Below, piece by piece: positions 8,773 through 17,697 of a DNA stretch of 64,000 bases; positions within the stretch are counted from its first letter, which is position 1; each line of letters starts with the position of its first letter. Under the pieces are notes generated by a model, which worked only from the letters and a program-made list of their open reading frames with translations, did not search any database and was not told the DNA's origin. Source of the DNA: Comamonadaceae bacterium. Lineage in GTDB: Bacteria > Pseudomonadota > Gammaproteobacteria > Burkholderiales > Burkholderiaceae_C. The position numbers and the translations under genes are program-made. The DNA lies in NCBI GenBank assembly GCA_015999985.1, contig JAECRA010000008.1, forward strand, positions 29,070 to 93,069, given 5' to 3'.

Positions 8773-10376
8773 GCCGCATCAACAGCCGCCTGGACACAGG
8801 CTCGGACACCTATCGACAAAATTTCACCGCGATGAAGCAACGCGTGGAGCAGTTGCACGAGCGTCTCCATACGGCGCGCCACGTCCGGCCACAGCGCGAC
8901 ATAGACCGCCTGCACCAACACAAGAAACTGACTGTGCGCGAACGGCTGGATCTTCTGCTGGATCCGGGTACGCCGTTCCTGGAACTCAGCGCCCTGGCCG
9001 CCAATCAATCGTACGGCGGAGATGTGCATGGTGCTGGACAGGTCTCGGGCATAGGCATCATCCATGGGCGCGAAGTCATCATCCACGCCGATGATCCCAG
9101 CATCAAGGGCGGTGCCTGGTATCCGCTGTCGGTCAAGAAAATCGTCCGGACACTGGATATAGCGATTGAAAACCGGCTCCCCGTGATCCATCTCTGCGAC
9201 AGCGCGGGCGGCTTCCTTCCTTTGCAGGCGGATTTGTTTCCGGATCGCTATACGGCAGGCCGCATCTTCCGCAACCAATGCACCCTCTCCAAGATGGGGG
9301 TCCCGCAGATTGCCGTAGTTCTCGGCCATTGCACGGCGGGGGGAGCCTACATTCCGGCCTTGTGCGATTACAGCGTCATCGTGCGCGGCAACGGCGGTGT
9401 GTTTCTGGGCGGGCCACCTCTGGTGAAAGCAGCGACGGGGGAGATCGTCAGCGCGGAAGATCTGGGGGGCGCAGAGATGCACACCACCGTGTCGGGTACC
9501 TGCGACTACGCCGCCGATGACGAGCCTCATGCCTTCGCGATTGCGCGCGACATCTTTGCGCAGACGACGCCCGTGCAAAAGCAGCGCATTGACCGCATCG
9601 ACCCCGAGCCGCCTCACTACGATGCCAAGGAACTCTACGGCATCATCCCGACCGACTGGAAAGCCGGATTCGATATGCGCGAGGTGATCGCCAGGATTGT
9701 GGACGGCAGCCACTTCCACGAATACCAGCCCGGCTACGGCACCACCCTGGTCTGCGGCTACGCGCGCATCTGGGGATGCAAGGTGGGGATACTGGCCAAC
9801 AACGGCGTGCTTTTCAACGAAAGCTCACTCAAGGCCGCGCACTTCATGCGCCTGTGCGACCGCGACCGCACACCGCTGGTCTTCCTGCAAAACATCACAG
9901 GCTACATGGTAGGGCGCGAGTATGAGGAACGCGGCATCACCAAAGACGGTGCGAAGATGATCATGACGCAGGTGGGTTGTACTGTGCCCAAGTTCACCGT
10001 CATCGTGGGAGGCTCCTTTGGCGCAGGCAATTACGGCATGTGCGGGCGCGCATTCGACGGACGGTTCCTGTGGATGTGGCCTCAGTCTCAGATTGCCGTG
10101 ATGGGTGCCGAGCAAGCAGCCAACACATTGGCAGACGTGAAGATCCGGCAGCTGCAACGCAAGGGCGAGCACCTCACGGAGGAACAGATCGCCGAGATCC
10201 GCCAGCCGGTGCTGGAGCGGTACCAGGCAGAGAGCGAGTCTTACTACTCCACCTCAGAGATGTGGGACGACGGCATTCTTGATCCTGTGGATACGCGAAA
10301 CGCACTGGGAATGGCGATCATTGCGTCTCTTAATGCGCCGTTTGGGACAGAAGGCTACGGGGTGCTCAGGCTTTAG
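8769..10376 (+). CDS. Acyl-CoA carboxylase carboxyltransferase (beta) subunit, MCC/GCC type
   Basis: 535 residues, the usual length of MccB/LiuB/AtuC. Family signatures include GHCTAGGAYIPALCD (about 185-199), FLQNITGYMVGREYEERGI and GSFGAGNYGMCGRAF. It transfers CO2 from carboxybiotin to the gamma carbon of a 3-methyl-2-enoyl-CoA. In the segment DRYTAGRIFRNQ, residue 163 is Ala where methylcrotonyl-CoA carboxylases, as I recall, carry Phe (REHFGRIF) and geranyl-CoA carboxylases carry Gly. A small residue there would fit a longer isoprenoid chain. It overlaps the carrier gene by 4 bases. Confidence 0.92.
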   Translation: MSRINSRLDTGSDTYRQNFTAMKQRVEQLHERLHTARHVRPQRDIDRLHQHKKLTVRERLDLLLDPGTPFLELSALAANQSYGGDVHGAGQVSGIGIIHGREVIIHADDPSIKGGAWYPLSVKKIVRTLDIAIENRLPVIHLCDSAGGFLPLQADLFPDRYTAGRIFRNQCTLSKMGVPQIAVVLGHCTAGGAYIPALCDYSVIVRGNGGVFLGGPPLVKAATGEIVSAEDLGGAEMHTTVSGTCDYAADDEPHAFAIARDIFAQTTPVQKQRIDRIDPEPPHYDAKELYGIIPTDWKAGFDMREVIARIVDGSHFHEYQPGYGTTLVCGYARIWGCKVGILANNGVLFNESSLKAAHFMRLCDRDRTPLVFLQNITGYMVGREYEERGITKDGAKMIMTQVGCTVPKFTVIVGGSFGAGNYGMCGRAFDGRFLWMWPQSQIAVMGAEQAANTLADVKIRQLQRKGEHLTEEQIAEIRQPVLERYQAESESYYSTSEMWDDGILDPVDTRNALGMAIIASLNAPFGTEGYGVLRL

Positions 10377-10442
10377 GAATACCCTCCTGAGCCGCCTCGG
10401 GCGCCTTCCCACCAGTACGAGTTGCGTTCATGGATATAAATC

Positions 10443-10524
10443 CGTTCACGCTGAGCCTGTCGAAGCGCTACACGAGGCCCTTCGACAGGCTCAGGACAGG
10501 CTTCGACAAGCTCTGCCCGAACGG
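10443..10524. repeat. REP-like inverted repeat of the TTCGACAGGCTCAG type
   Basis: CTGAGCCTGTCGAAG (10451-10465) is the exact reverse complement of CTTCGACAGGCTCAG (10480-10494), with a 14-base loop. A further degenerate copy follows at 10501-10524 (CTTCGACAAGCTCTGCCCGAACGG). Elements of this sequence are scattered in many Burkholderiales genomes between genes. It lies between the carboxyltransferase and acyl-CoA ligase genes and could end or weaken transcription between them. Confidence 0.85.
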
Positions 10525-10643
10525 TATTTATCAATCAAACGCAATATGAAATGAGAGAGACAACGCCAGTGGCCTGCTCCGCGGCCTTTTGTTCTATGGT
10601 TTGCGGTGTACCTGGCGCGCTGAACTAACTTGGAGCTTTCAGC

Positions 10644-12296
10644 ATGTTGAATCCACAAGAGTCCGCAACGATTGGGCAAGTCCTGGCTGACGCAGCACAG
10701 CGTTGGGGTGACCGGCCGCTGCTGGCGGTGCCCGCCAATCCGGCTCGCTCATACGCTCCTCAAGGCTTGGAATGGTCTTATGCGGAAGTGGCTCGCAGGG
10801 TAGATGAGCTCAGCGCGGTGTACGCCCAGGCTGGTTATGGGGTGGGACACCGTGTAGGCCTCCTGCTTGAAAACCAGCCGGAGCACTTCATTCACAAGCT
10901 GGCCATGAACGCGCTCGGGGTGTGCTGCGTCCCACTCAACCCGGATCATCGGCCGATGGAAATGGCGTACGTGATTGAGCATGCACGGCTGGATCTGATC
11001 ATTTCTCTGGATGCTCTGCTTCCCCTGGTTCAACAGTCTCTCGCCCATACGCCTTACCGCACTGGTGTTCTTTCTGTGCAGGCCGCTCAGGATCGCCTGC
11101 CAACGCCACACACAGCCCGCGAAGATCGCGAGGTGCGTGCGACTGACATCGCCAGCGTTCTCTACACATCGGGCACGACCGGGCGCCCCAAGGGTTGCCT
11201 GCTGTCGCACCGGTACGAACTCGCGACCGGACAGTGGTATGCAAGTACCGGCGGCCTAGTCAACTTTAGAGAAGGCCAGGAGCGCATCTACAACCCACTG
11301 CCCGTCTTTCACGTGAATGCCTTGGTGTTTTCGTTCTTCTGCGCCATGCTCACGGGCAATTGCCAGATTCAGACTGATCGCTTTCAGCCCACGAGGTGGT
11401 TCGAGGAAGTGCATTCGAGCCGCGCCACGGTAGTCCACTATCTTGGCGTGGTCGTGCCTATGCTGCTGAATCAACCAGTCCACCCGCTGGAGCGCGATCA
11501 TCAGGTGCGATTCGCCATAGGCGCAGGCGTGGACCCACAGCGCCATGCAGAATTTGAAGCCCGCTTTGGCTACCCGTTGGTCGAAATCTGGGGCATGACC
11601 GAGATGGTGCGTGCAATATTTGACTCGCAGACACCCCGGCAGGTGGGTACGCGCGCCTTCGGCCGAACCCGGCACGGCCTGGAAGTACGCGTCGTAGACG
11701 ATGCCGATCAGGATGTAGCAGATCAAACGCCTGGTGAAATGCTGTTGCGCTACTCGGCAGACACCCCGCGCAAAGACTGCTTCAGCGGCTATCTGGATGA
11801 CGAAGCGGCGACCGAGCACGCCTGGAGAGGTGGATGGTTTCATACCGGTGACGTCGTGTCGCGCGACCCCGACGGCCTGCTTCACTTCCTGGAGCGGCGC
11901 AAGAACATCATCCGGCGCTCAGGTGAGAACATTGCCGCTGCAGAAGTCGAGGCTGTATTGCAGGCGCATCCAGCCGTCGCGCAGGCCGCCGTCCTTGGCG
12001 TGCGTGACGAAGTGCGTGAAGAAGAAGTGCTGGCGTGCGTGGTCCTGAAGCCCGGCCAGCAAGCCCATCCCAGCATCGATGATCCGCTGGTCCAGAGTCT
12101 GCTCACCTACTGCCGCGAGGCATTGGCCTATTACAAAGTTCCAGGGTGGCTGTGGTTCACGGAAGAAATCCCCACTACCGGAACGCAAAAGGTTCAAAAA
12201 CACCAGTTGTTCCCCGTCGGGACCGATCCTCGTGAGACGCCAGGGATGTTGGACCTTCGTCTCCTCAAGAAACGAAAGCAGTTGCCCTCACCGTAA
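10644..12296 (+). CDS. AMP-forming acyl-CoA synthetase/ligase (ANL superfamily)
   Basis: 550 residues. The ATP/AMP motif is YTSGTTGRPKGCLLSH at about 175-190, the A5-type motif EIWGMTEMVR at about 313-322, the GGWFHTGDVVSRDPDG hinge region at about 395-410, and a C-terminal lid with ERRKNIIRRSGENIAAAEVE. It activates a carboxylic acid to its CoA thioester with ATP. AtuH or crotonobetaine/carnitine-CoA ligase-like proteins are the nearest analogues. A GGAG ribosome site lies 9 bases before the ATG. It is probably the entry step of the pathway encoded by the surrounding + strand genes. Confidence 0.9.
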   Translation: MLNPQESATIGQVLADAAQRWGDRPLLAVPANPARSYAPQGLEWSYAEVARRVDELSAVYAQAGYGVGHRVGLLLENQPEHFIHKLAMNALGVCCVPLNPDHRPMEMAYVIEHARLDLIISLDALLPLVQQSLAHTPYRTGVLSVQAAQDRLPTPHTAREDREVRATDIASVLYTSGTTGRPKGCLLSHRYELATGQWYASTGGLVNFREGQERIYNPLPVFHVNALVFSFFCAMLTGNCQIQTDRFQPTRWFEEVHSSRATVVHYLGVVVPMLLNQPVHPLERDHQVRFAIGAGVDPQRHAEFEARFGYPLVEIWGMTEMVRAIFDSQTPRQVGTRAFGRTRHGLEVRVVDDADQDVADQTPGEMLLRYSADTPRKDCFSGYLDDEAATEHAWRGGWFHTGDVVSRDPDGLLHFLERRKNIIRRSGENIAAAEVEAVLQAHPAVAQAAVLGVRDEVREEEVLACVVLKPGQQAHPSIDDPLVQSLLTYCREALAYYKVPGWLWFTEEIPTTGTQKVQKHQLFPVGTDPRETPGMLDLRLLKKRKQLPSP

Positions 12297-12379
12297 TACA
12301 CACCTTGCAACGCCGCCTGTAGTCGCACGATTTCATGGACAGGCATCAACCAGAAAACTCAAGACACCAGGAGAACTCT

Positions 12380-13168
12380 GTGGAGCTACAACCTTACGTC
12401 CTTGTTCGCCGCGAAGGTTCGGTGGGGGTAATGACCTTCAACCGCACAGAGCAAATGAATACCTTGGAGCCGGCCATGCTGGAAGCCATGGAGCGCGCTC
12501 TGCACGATCTGGAAACCGACGATCAGGTCCGCGTGCTGCTGATCACCGGCGGTGACAGCAAAGTCTTCATTGCCGGCGGCAACATCGCGGACTTGAATTC
12601 ACGTGACGCTCTCACGCACTACCGGGATTTCTCGGTCCTGGTGCATCGCGTCTTTCGCCGCTTCGAGGAATGCACCAAGCCCACCGTTGCCGCGGTGAAC
12701 GGCTGGGCTTTGGGCGGGGGAACCGAGTTCCTGCTCACCACAGATGTGCGCTTGATGTCCGAAGACGCCCAGCTAGGCCTGCCAGAAATCAAGCTGGGCC
12801 TGTTTCCAGGTGGCGGCGGCTCCCAACGCTTGATCAGACAGATATCGCCTTGTCAGGCCAAGCTGCTGATGTACACCGGTGACTTCATCTCTGCCCAGGA
12901 GGCGGTGCAGATGGGCTTGGTGAACCGGGCTGTGCCGAGCGACACGCTACAGCAAGATGCCATGGCCCTAGCTCAGCGAATTGCAGAAAAATCCCCCTGG
13001 GCCTTGCGCATGCTCAAGTCGTCTATGACACAGGGTGCTGAGATGCCCTTGAGCGCTGCCTTGCACCACGAAGCGGTTACCATCAGCTTGTTGCTGGACA
13101 CCAAGGACGCCCACGAAGGGTGCAGCGCCTTCCTGGAAAAGCGCCAACCGAATTTCGTGGGCGAGTGA
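12380..13168 (+). CDS. Enoyl-CoA hydratase/isomerase family protein
   Basis: 262 residues from a GTG start with AGGAG six bases upstream; an ATG 45 bases earlier has no good ribosome site. It is a canonical crotonase: SKVFIAGGNIADL oxyanion region, then NGWALGGGTEFLLTTDVRLMS with the first catalytic Glu, and LGLPEIKLGLFPGGGGSQRL with the second. Both Glu are present, so unlike the hydratase at 3290 this one should be a true 2-enoyl-CoA hydratase. It is the last gene of the + strand operon and probably serves the beta-oxidation part of the pathway. Confidence 0.88.
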   Translation: MELQPYVLVRREGSVGVMTFNRTEQMNTLEPAMLEAMERALHDLETDDQVRVLLITGGDSKVFIAGGNIADLNSRDALTHYRDFSVLVHRVFRRFEECTKPTVAAVNGWALGGGTEFLLTTDVRLMSEDAQLGLPEIKLGLFPGGGGSQRLIRQISPCQAKLLMYTGDFISAQEAVQMGLVNRAVPSDTLQQDAMALAQRIAEKSPWALRMLKSSMTQGAEMPLSAALHHEAVTISLLLDTKDAHEGCSAFLEKRQPNFVGE

Positions 13169-13233
13169 CTTACTCGCGCATTTGAAAGTCGCGAGCAGCG
13201 TTCACGCCTGTGGTGCGCTCGAGCACATACCAC

Positions 13234-14271
13234 TCAGGGAAACGAAACTCCTGCGAGCGCGTGCACCAAGGTCCCGCCGTTCTTGACGGAGATGGTGCTG
13301 ATCTGTCCGTTGCTGGTGACTTGCTGGAACAACCAGAAAAAGCCCTTGGACGCCTGGGTGTTCATGTCTCTAACCATGTCATTGAGGCTAGCATTAGCTG
13401 AAAGGGCGTCCACCGCGTATTGAACGGCGCCGCTCTGAACTGAGCTTTTCTCGTAAATACTCATGAAAGACATGCTCACAGGCGAGCCCTTGCCGACCGA
13501 GCCGCGGACGAGCCAACCGTCAGCACCCTTGGCATCCAGCAAAGTCTGAAGTCCGGGCCGATCGGCCGCGGAATAAGCGCTGCCTTGAGCATCCACCGCG
13601 TACTGATAGGTGACACCGTCGCTGCGTTTGACATACAGGCTGAACATGGCACCGCCCACGATCATCGGTCCGATGAATCGGAACCCACGCGCGCCCTGGC
13701 GGTTGAGCTCTTCGGCGACGGCTTGCGGGGTCTGCGGATCGGTGGTGAGCGCCTCATAGCTGAACTGGTCGCTACGGCTGGTGTTCTTCACGTACAGGTG
13801 GCGAATATCCGTCGGGCTGGAAGGGAACACCATGCTGGATTTAAGCGCGTAGCCACCGGCACCTTGCCGGTTGAGCTGAGCCAGAAATCCCGCCAAGCTC
13901 GCCTCGTCAGGCTGCAGCAGATACTCCAGCTTGTGGCCGGCATGAGCGGTATCGCTCAGATAGAAGTCGCCGGCCACCACGGACAGACCAGAGGTGATCG
14001 CCAGCGGCGTCACCAGCGCGTACCCCTGGGCTCCCATGCGATTGGCATCAGCCAATGCCCCCCCATTCGTAGCCGCGCCGGGTTGCAGGCTGTAGGTTCC
14101 TGTGATGGTTGTACCGCCACCCGGGTTGCCAGTACCTGGATCGCCTCCGCCGGTATCACCTCCGCCTGGATTGGGCGTCTCGGAATCATCACCCCCGCCT
14201 CCGCCGCAGGCGGACAGGCCGGCCAGCATCCACAGGGCTGCACTCCTGCGGGTGATAGAAGTTGATGTCAT
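13234..14271 (-). CDS. Repeat-containing lipoprotein of unknown function
   Basis: 345 residues from the ATG at 14271, which has GGGAG 6 bases upstream; a longer frame reaching 14304 lacks such a site. The lipobox LAGLSAC puts the lipidated Cys at residue 22, followed by a Gly/Asp/Pro-rich spacer to about residue 53. The rest consists of about five degenerate repeats of some 55 residues, recognised by LNRQGA-x-GY/F, then LYVK, then Y-x-YAVDA, starting near residues 73, 125, 179, 231 and 291. No enzyme motif is seen. It is likely attached to the outer membrane. The role is unknown; the gene is monocistronic, behind the ptsI terminator. Confidence 0.75.
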   Translation of the reverse strand: MTSTSITRRSAALWMLAGLSACGGGGGDDSETPNPGGGDTGGGDPGTGNPGGGTTITGTYSLQPGAATNGGALADANRMGAQGYALVTPLAITSGLSVVAGDFYLSDTAHAGHKLEYLLQPDEASLAGFLAQLNRQGAGGYALKSSMVFPSSPTDIRHLYVKNTSRSDQFSYEALTTDPQTPQAVAEELNRQGARGFRFIGPMIVGGAMFSLYVKRSDGVTYQYAVDAQGSAYSAADRPGLQTLLDAKGADGWLVRGSVGKGSPVSMSFMSIYEKSSVQSGAVQYAVDALSANASLNDMVRDMNTQASKGFFWLFQQVTSNGQISTISVKNGGTLVHALAGVSFP

Positions 14272-14297
14272 TGTTGGCTCCCTCTTTCTTGGATGTT

Positions 14298-14326
14298 CAA
14301 ACAAAACCGGAGCCAGACTCCGGTTT
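14298..14326 (-). terminator. Rho-independent terminator after ptsI
   Basis: AAACCGGAG (14304-14312) pairs perfectly with CTCCGGTTT (14318-14326) around a 5-base loop. Read on the - strand, the stem is followed by TTTTGTTTG. It lies about 150 bases after the ptsI stop and just upstream of the lipoprotein start, so it should separate the two transcription units. Confidence 0.8.
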
Positions 14327-14476
14327 CACCGCCTCTCGCCAGAGCGCCCTGCCTTTCAGGGGCGGTAAGAGGCCAAAGGGGTTGCATCCTAGCGGGGAGC
14401 GCGTATTACATGTGTTGCCAATAGTATGAGCACTTACCATCTTCCCGCCATCTGTATCTCCAGCGGCGGTAAGGCT

Positions 14477-16225
14477 CTATTCGAGCAGCAATGTCGCTGG
14501 TTCTTCGCTGTCAAGCACCGCTTGCGCCCAAACCTCCAGCTTGCCCGCATCGGCCCGCAAGATCTCCTGCTTGACAGAGAGAATTTGCGAGGGATGCATG
14601 GAAAAGCTGCGCAAACCCAGGCCCAGCAACAGCCGGGTCATGGTCGGATCACCGGCCATTTCGCCGCACACGCTCACAGGTCGACCATGTGCCTGACCGG
14701 CGGCGATGGTATTGGCTATGAGGCGCAACACCGCTGGATGCAGTTGGTCGTAAAGGTGCGCAACGGACTCGTCCGCGCGATCAATCGCCAGTGTGTACTG
14801 GATCAGATCATTGGTACCGATGGAAAGAAAATCGAAGTACCTCAAAAAGAGCGGCAAACTCATGGCCGCTGCGGGCACTTCAATCATGGCGCCGATTTTC
14901 ACCCGTCCATACGCCTGCGCGCGCTTGTCGAGTTGCTCGCGCGCCTTGTCGATCAGCTCCAGAGTCTGACGGATCTCATTGGCATGCGCCAGCATGGGAA
15001 TCAGCAGATGCACCTGGCCGTACGCTGAGGCTCGCAGGATAGCTCGCAGTTGCGACAGGAACATGGCGGGCTCAGACAGACTCCATCGAATGGCCCGCAA
15101 ACCCAGCGCGGGGTTCAGATGTGCGGCATCGTGGCGGTGGTCCAGGGGCTTGTCGGCACCCACATCCACTGTGCGGATGGTGACAGGCATGCCTTTCATA
15201 CCTTCCACTGCCTGGCGGTAAGCGCGATACTGCTCCTCTTCGTCTGGCAAGCGTCCCTCGCGGCCCATGAACAGGAACTCGCTGCGAAACAGGCCCACCC
15301 CTACCGCACCAACCGCCAGTGCGCCCACCGTGTCTTCTGGCTGTTCAATGTTGACCAGGAGCTCGACCTTCTGGCCATCCAGCGTGACCGAGGGGGTGTT
15401 TTTCAGACGCGCGAGGCGGCCACGCTCGAGTTCACCCTGGCGCTGCTTGAATCCGTATTCAGCCAGGATGATGGGCGAGGGATCGACAATCATCACCCCT
15501 GCGTCGCCATCGATGATCACCCAATCGTCCTGGCGCACCAAAAAGCTGGCCGAACGGGCGCCCACCACAGCCGGGATGTCCATGCTGCGCGCAACAATGG
15601 CGGTATGACTGGTCTTGCCGCCCACATCCGTCACAAAGCCGGCAAACAAGCTTTTCTTGAACTGCAGCATGTCGGCAGGCGACAAATCGTGTGCCACGAG
15701 CACCAGGGGCACATCCAGCGTGTCGTCCAGCAGCAGATCCTGCTGACGTGGTGCGCGTGGTGGCGGCGCCGCCACCGGCTGCGCCGCCCCCTTCAGGTAC
15801 CGCAGCACGCGCTCGACCACCTGCTCAAGATCGGCTTTGCGCTCGCGCAGGTAGGAATCTTCCATCTCGTCAAACTGACGCGAGATGATGTCCAGCTGCG
15901 TGGTCAGTGCCCACTCGGCGTTGTAGAGGCGCTCCGTTACCCACTGACGTACGCCCGCGCTGAGCGTCTCGTCCTGCAACAGCATCAGATGAACGTCGAG
16001 CAGCGCCGCCAGCTCAAGCGGTGCGTCCTTGGGCATGTCGGTTTGCAAACGCTGCAGTTCGTCGATCACGGCATCGCGCGCCACCCCGAGTCGCTTCAAC
16101 TCACTTTGGATCTGATCTGCCTGGATGAAGTAGTGCGTGACATCCACCCGACTGGAGGCCACCAGCACCGCCCGCCCAATGGCAATGCCACGGGCAACGG
16201 CCAGACCATGGACGGCAAAGGTCAT
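14477..16225 (-). CDS. ptsI: Phosphoenolpyruvate-protein phosphotransferase (enzyme I of the PTS)
   Basis: 582 residues, the normal EI length. The phosphorylated His lies in GGKTSHTAIVARSMDIPAVVG (about 185-205). The PEP-binding barrel has LFRSEFLFMGREGRLPDEEEQ and the C-terminal signature SVCGEMAGDPTMTRLLLGLG. It takes phosphate from PEP and passes it to HPr, encoded 13 bases upstream in the same operon. With only a mannose-type EIIA and no sugar permease nearby, the set is probably regulatory, as proposed for other Burkholderiales. Confidence 0.97.
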   Translation of the reverse strand: MTFAVHGLAVARGIAIGRAVLVASSRVDVTHYFIQADQIQSELKRLGVARDAVIDELQRLQTDMPKDAPLELAALLDVHLMLLQDETLSAGVRQWVTERLYNAEWALTTQLDIISRQFDEMEDSYLRERKADLEQVVERVLRYLKGAAQPVAAPPPRAPRQQDLLLDDTLDVPLVLVAHDLSPADMLQFKKSLFAGFVTDVGGKTSHTAIVARSMDIPAVVGARSASFLVRQDDWVIIDGDAGVMIVDPSPIILAEYGFKQRQGELERGRLARLKNTPSVTLDGQKVELLVNIEQPEDTVGALAVGAVGVGLFRSEFLFMGREGRLPDEEEQYRAYRQAVEGMKGMPVTIRTVDVGADKPLDHRHDAAHLNPALGLRAIRWSLSEPAMFLSQLRAILRASAYGQVHLLIPMLAHANEIRQTLELIDKAREQLDKRAQAYGRVKIGAMIEVPAAAMSLPLFLRYFDFLSIGTNDLIQYTLAIDRADESVAHLYDQLHPAVLRLIANTIAAGQAHGRPVSVCGEMAGDPTMTRLLLGLGLRSFSMHPSQILSVKQEILRADAGKLEVWAQAVLDSEEPATLLLE

Positions 16226-16238
16226 CTGGTGCTCTCCG

Positions 16239-16508
16239 TCATTGTCCTTCGCCGAATTTATCGGCTATCAGCGCCAGCAAGGCGTCCATCGCTTCCTGCT
16301 CCTGCGCACCGTCGGTTTCCACGGTGATGACACTGCCCACTCCGGCTGCCAGCATCATCACACCCATGATGCTTTTGGCATTGACACGGCGTTCGCCCTT
16401 GGAAAGCCATACTTCACACGGAAAGCTGCCTGCGAGCTTGGTCAGTTTGGCTGAGGCCCGGGCATGCAGGCCGAGCTTATTGCTGATGGTCGTAACGTTC
16501 TTGATCAT
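16239..16508 (-). CDS. ptsH: Phosphocarrier protein HPr
   Basis: 89 residues from the ATG at 16508; longer in-frame extensions belong to the overlapping EIIA gene. The active-site His15 is in NKLGLHARASAKL, and the regulatory Ser46 position is kept (NAKSIMGVMML), compatible with HPr kinase control. HPr relays phosphate from EI to EIIA. The start lies inside the end of the EIIA gene (32-base overlap), so translation is probably coupled. Confidence 0.95.
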   Translation of the reverse strand: MIKNVTTISNKLGLHARASAKLTKLAGSFPCEVWLSKGERRVNAKSIMGVMMLAAGVGSVITVETDGAQEQEAMDALLALIADKFGEGQ

Positions 16509-16926
16509 TGGTTGCTCTTCGGGGCTGGTTCTGCGGTGCTGTGGTCGCCACAGACATGATGCCCTGCGTACCGCCGGCCTGTGCGCGTACCACCAGCGCA
16601 TCGAGCGGCTCCTGGCGATAACACACGGCGCGCAGCAACATCGGTAGATTGACACCGACCATCAGCCGTACACCGATGCTGCCTTCAACCAATCGTTGCG
16701 CCACATTGCAGGGCGTGGCTCCGAACACGTCGGACAGAACCAGCGTACTGGGGGTTTGAAGCTGCTGCAGCATAAGGCGTGCAGCGGCCAGGGTTTCATC
16801 AGGGGGTGTATTGGGATGCACATCCAGCGCGGCAATGCTGGACTCCGCGTCAGGGAACACGTGGAGAGCACATTGCCGCAGGGCACTGGCCAACGGCGCG
16901 TGCGCAATCAACAGAATGCCGTTCAT
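16477..16926 (-). CDS. PTS mannose-family EIIA component
   Basis: 149 residues. The N-terminus GILLIAHAPLASALRQCA carries the phosphorylated His at residue 9, and VLSDVFGATPCNVAQRLV matches the EIIA-Man fold. The C-terminal 20 residues (RRATNDQERYDHQQ) lie in the overlap with ptsH and are probably outside the fold. It accepts phosphate from HPr. No EIIB/C/D is in the window, so it is likely a signalling EIIA rather than part of a sugar transporter. Confidence 0.9.
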   Translation of the reverse strand: MNGILLIAHAPLASALRQCALHVFPDAESSIAALDVHPNTPPDETLAAARLMLQQLQTPSTLVLSDVFGATPCNVAQRLVEGSIGVRLMVGVNLPMLLRAVCYRQEPLDALVVRAQAGGTQGIMSVATTAPQNQPRRATNDQERYDHQQ

Positions 16927-17077
16927 GCCGGGGCCGGGCGCCTACCGTGGCGGCTGAAAGGCAAAGTGAGGGAAAGCACGTGACTCATACAGCCGGATTA
17001 TCCGCCGTGTCCGCCCATATCCGGCAAGACTTCGTACGCCAGTGGGAAAAAGCAACTTCCGCCGGCAAGCAAGCACG

Positions 17078-17635
17078 TCATTGAAGCTTGAGCCCGCTGA
17101 AGAAAGTAGCGGCAGCTTCGGGCATGGGCCGCTCCGAATACATCACCAGGTGAACCAGTTGCGCACTTTGGCCGCCAGGGCCAATCCGCGACAGCCAGAC
17201 AGCTTGCGCCTGCACTGTCTCGCCGCCTGCACGATGCCCGCGCGCCGAGATACGCACCGATTCGGGCAAAGCCAACGCTCCGCGCGGCACGAACGCCTGT
17301 GTTTGAACGCCCTCGGCTTTCATATTGGCCAGCGTGGCACTGCGCCAGCCTGCCAGGAGTTCGTTGGCCTGCGATGCTGGAGCCTCGGCCAGCATGACGG
17401 CAAAAGTGGCACCCCCGGCTTCGCAGCCTGCCATGGTCAAATTCCTTGGCACCCCGCCAAGCGGTACGCTGCGCTGTGCGTGGTCCGGCTCGCAGGGCAG
17501 CAGCGCCACCACGGAAGATTCGCCCAGGCGGGTATCGCGCCAATTCAGAGCCGGGCTGCAAGCCACAGTCAACAGCGTCAACCAAAGTATTCCCGTCCGT
17601 CGATTCCGGAATGTACGCATAAACAGCAAAGACAT
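17078..17635 (-). CDS. Hypothetical lipoprotein
   Basis: 185 residues. A basic N-terminus (RTFRNRR) precedes a hydrophobic stretch ILWLTLLTVAC ending in a lipobox, with the likely lipidated Cys at residue 26; an alternative start is Met6. The mature part has no motif I recognise. It contains two further Cys (CEPD and GCEAGG) and ends in FFSGLKLQ. Composition and length resemble conserved betaproteobacterial envelope proteins of unknown role. It lies alone, 151 bases upstream of the EIIA gene, with no clear operon partner. Confidence 0.65.
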   Translation of the reverse strand: MSLLFMRTFRNRRTGILWLTLLTVACSPALNWRDTRLGESSVVALLPCEPDHAQRSVPLGGVPRNLTMAGCEAGGATFAVMLAEAPASQANELLAGWRSATLANMKAEGVQTQAFVPRGALALPESVRISARGHRAGGETVQAQAVWLSRIGPGGQSAQLVHLVMYSERPMPEAAATFFSGLKLQ

Positions 17636-17697
17636 GGTGGGGATTATCGATGCCCCGGCATTTCACTCAGTACAGAATGTGCGTGCACAATGGCGGA

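Noticed and set aside
10443..10524. CRISPR-like repeat
   Set aside because: One inverted repeat plus one degenerate copy, no regular spacers and no cas genes; it is a REP-type element.
15050..16327. + strand open frame of 425 codons opposite ptsI
   Set aside because: ptsI and ptsH on the other strand are unambiguous; the + frame is rich in His/Gln/Arg as expected of antisense reading of GC-rich genes.
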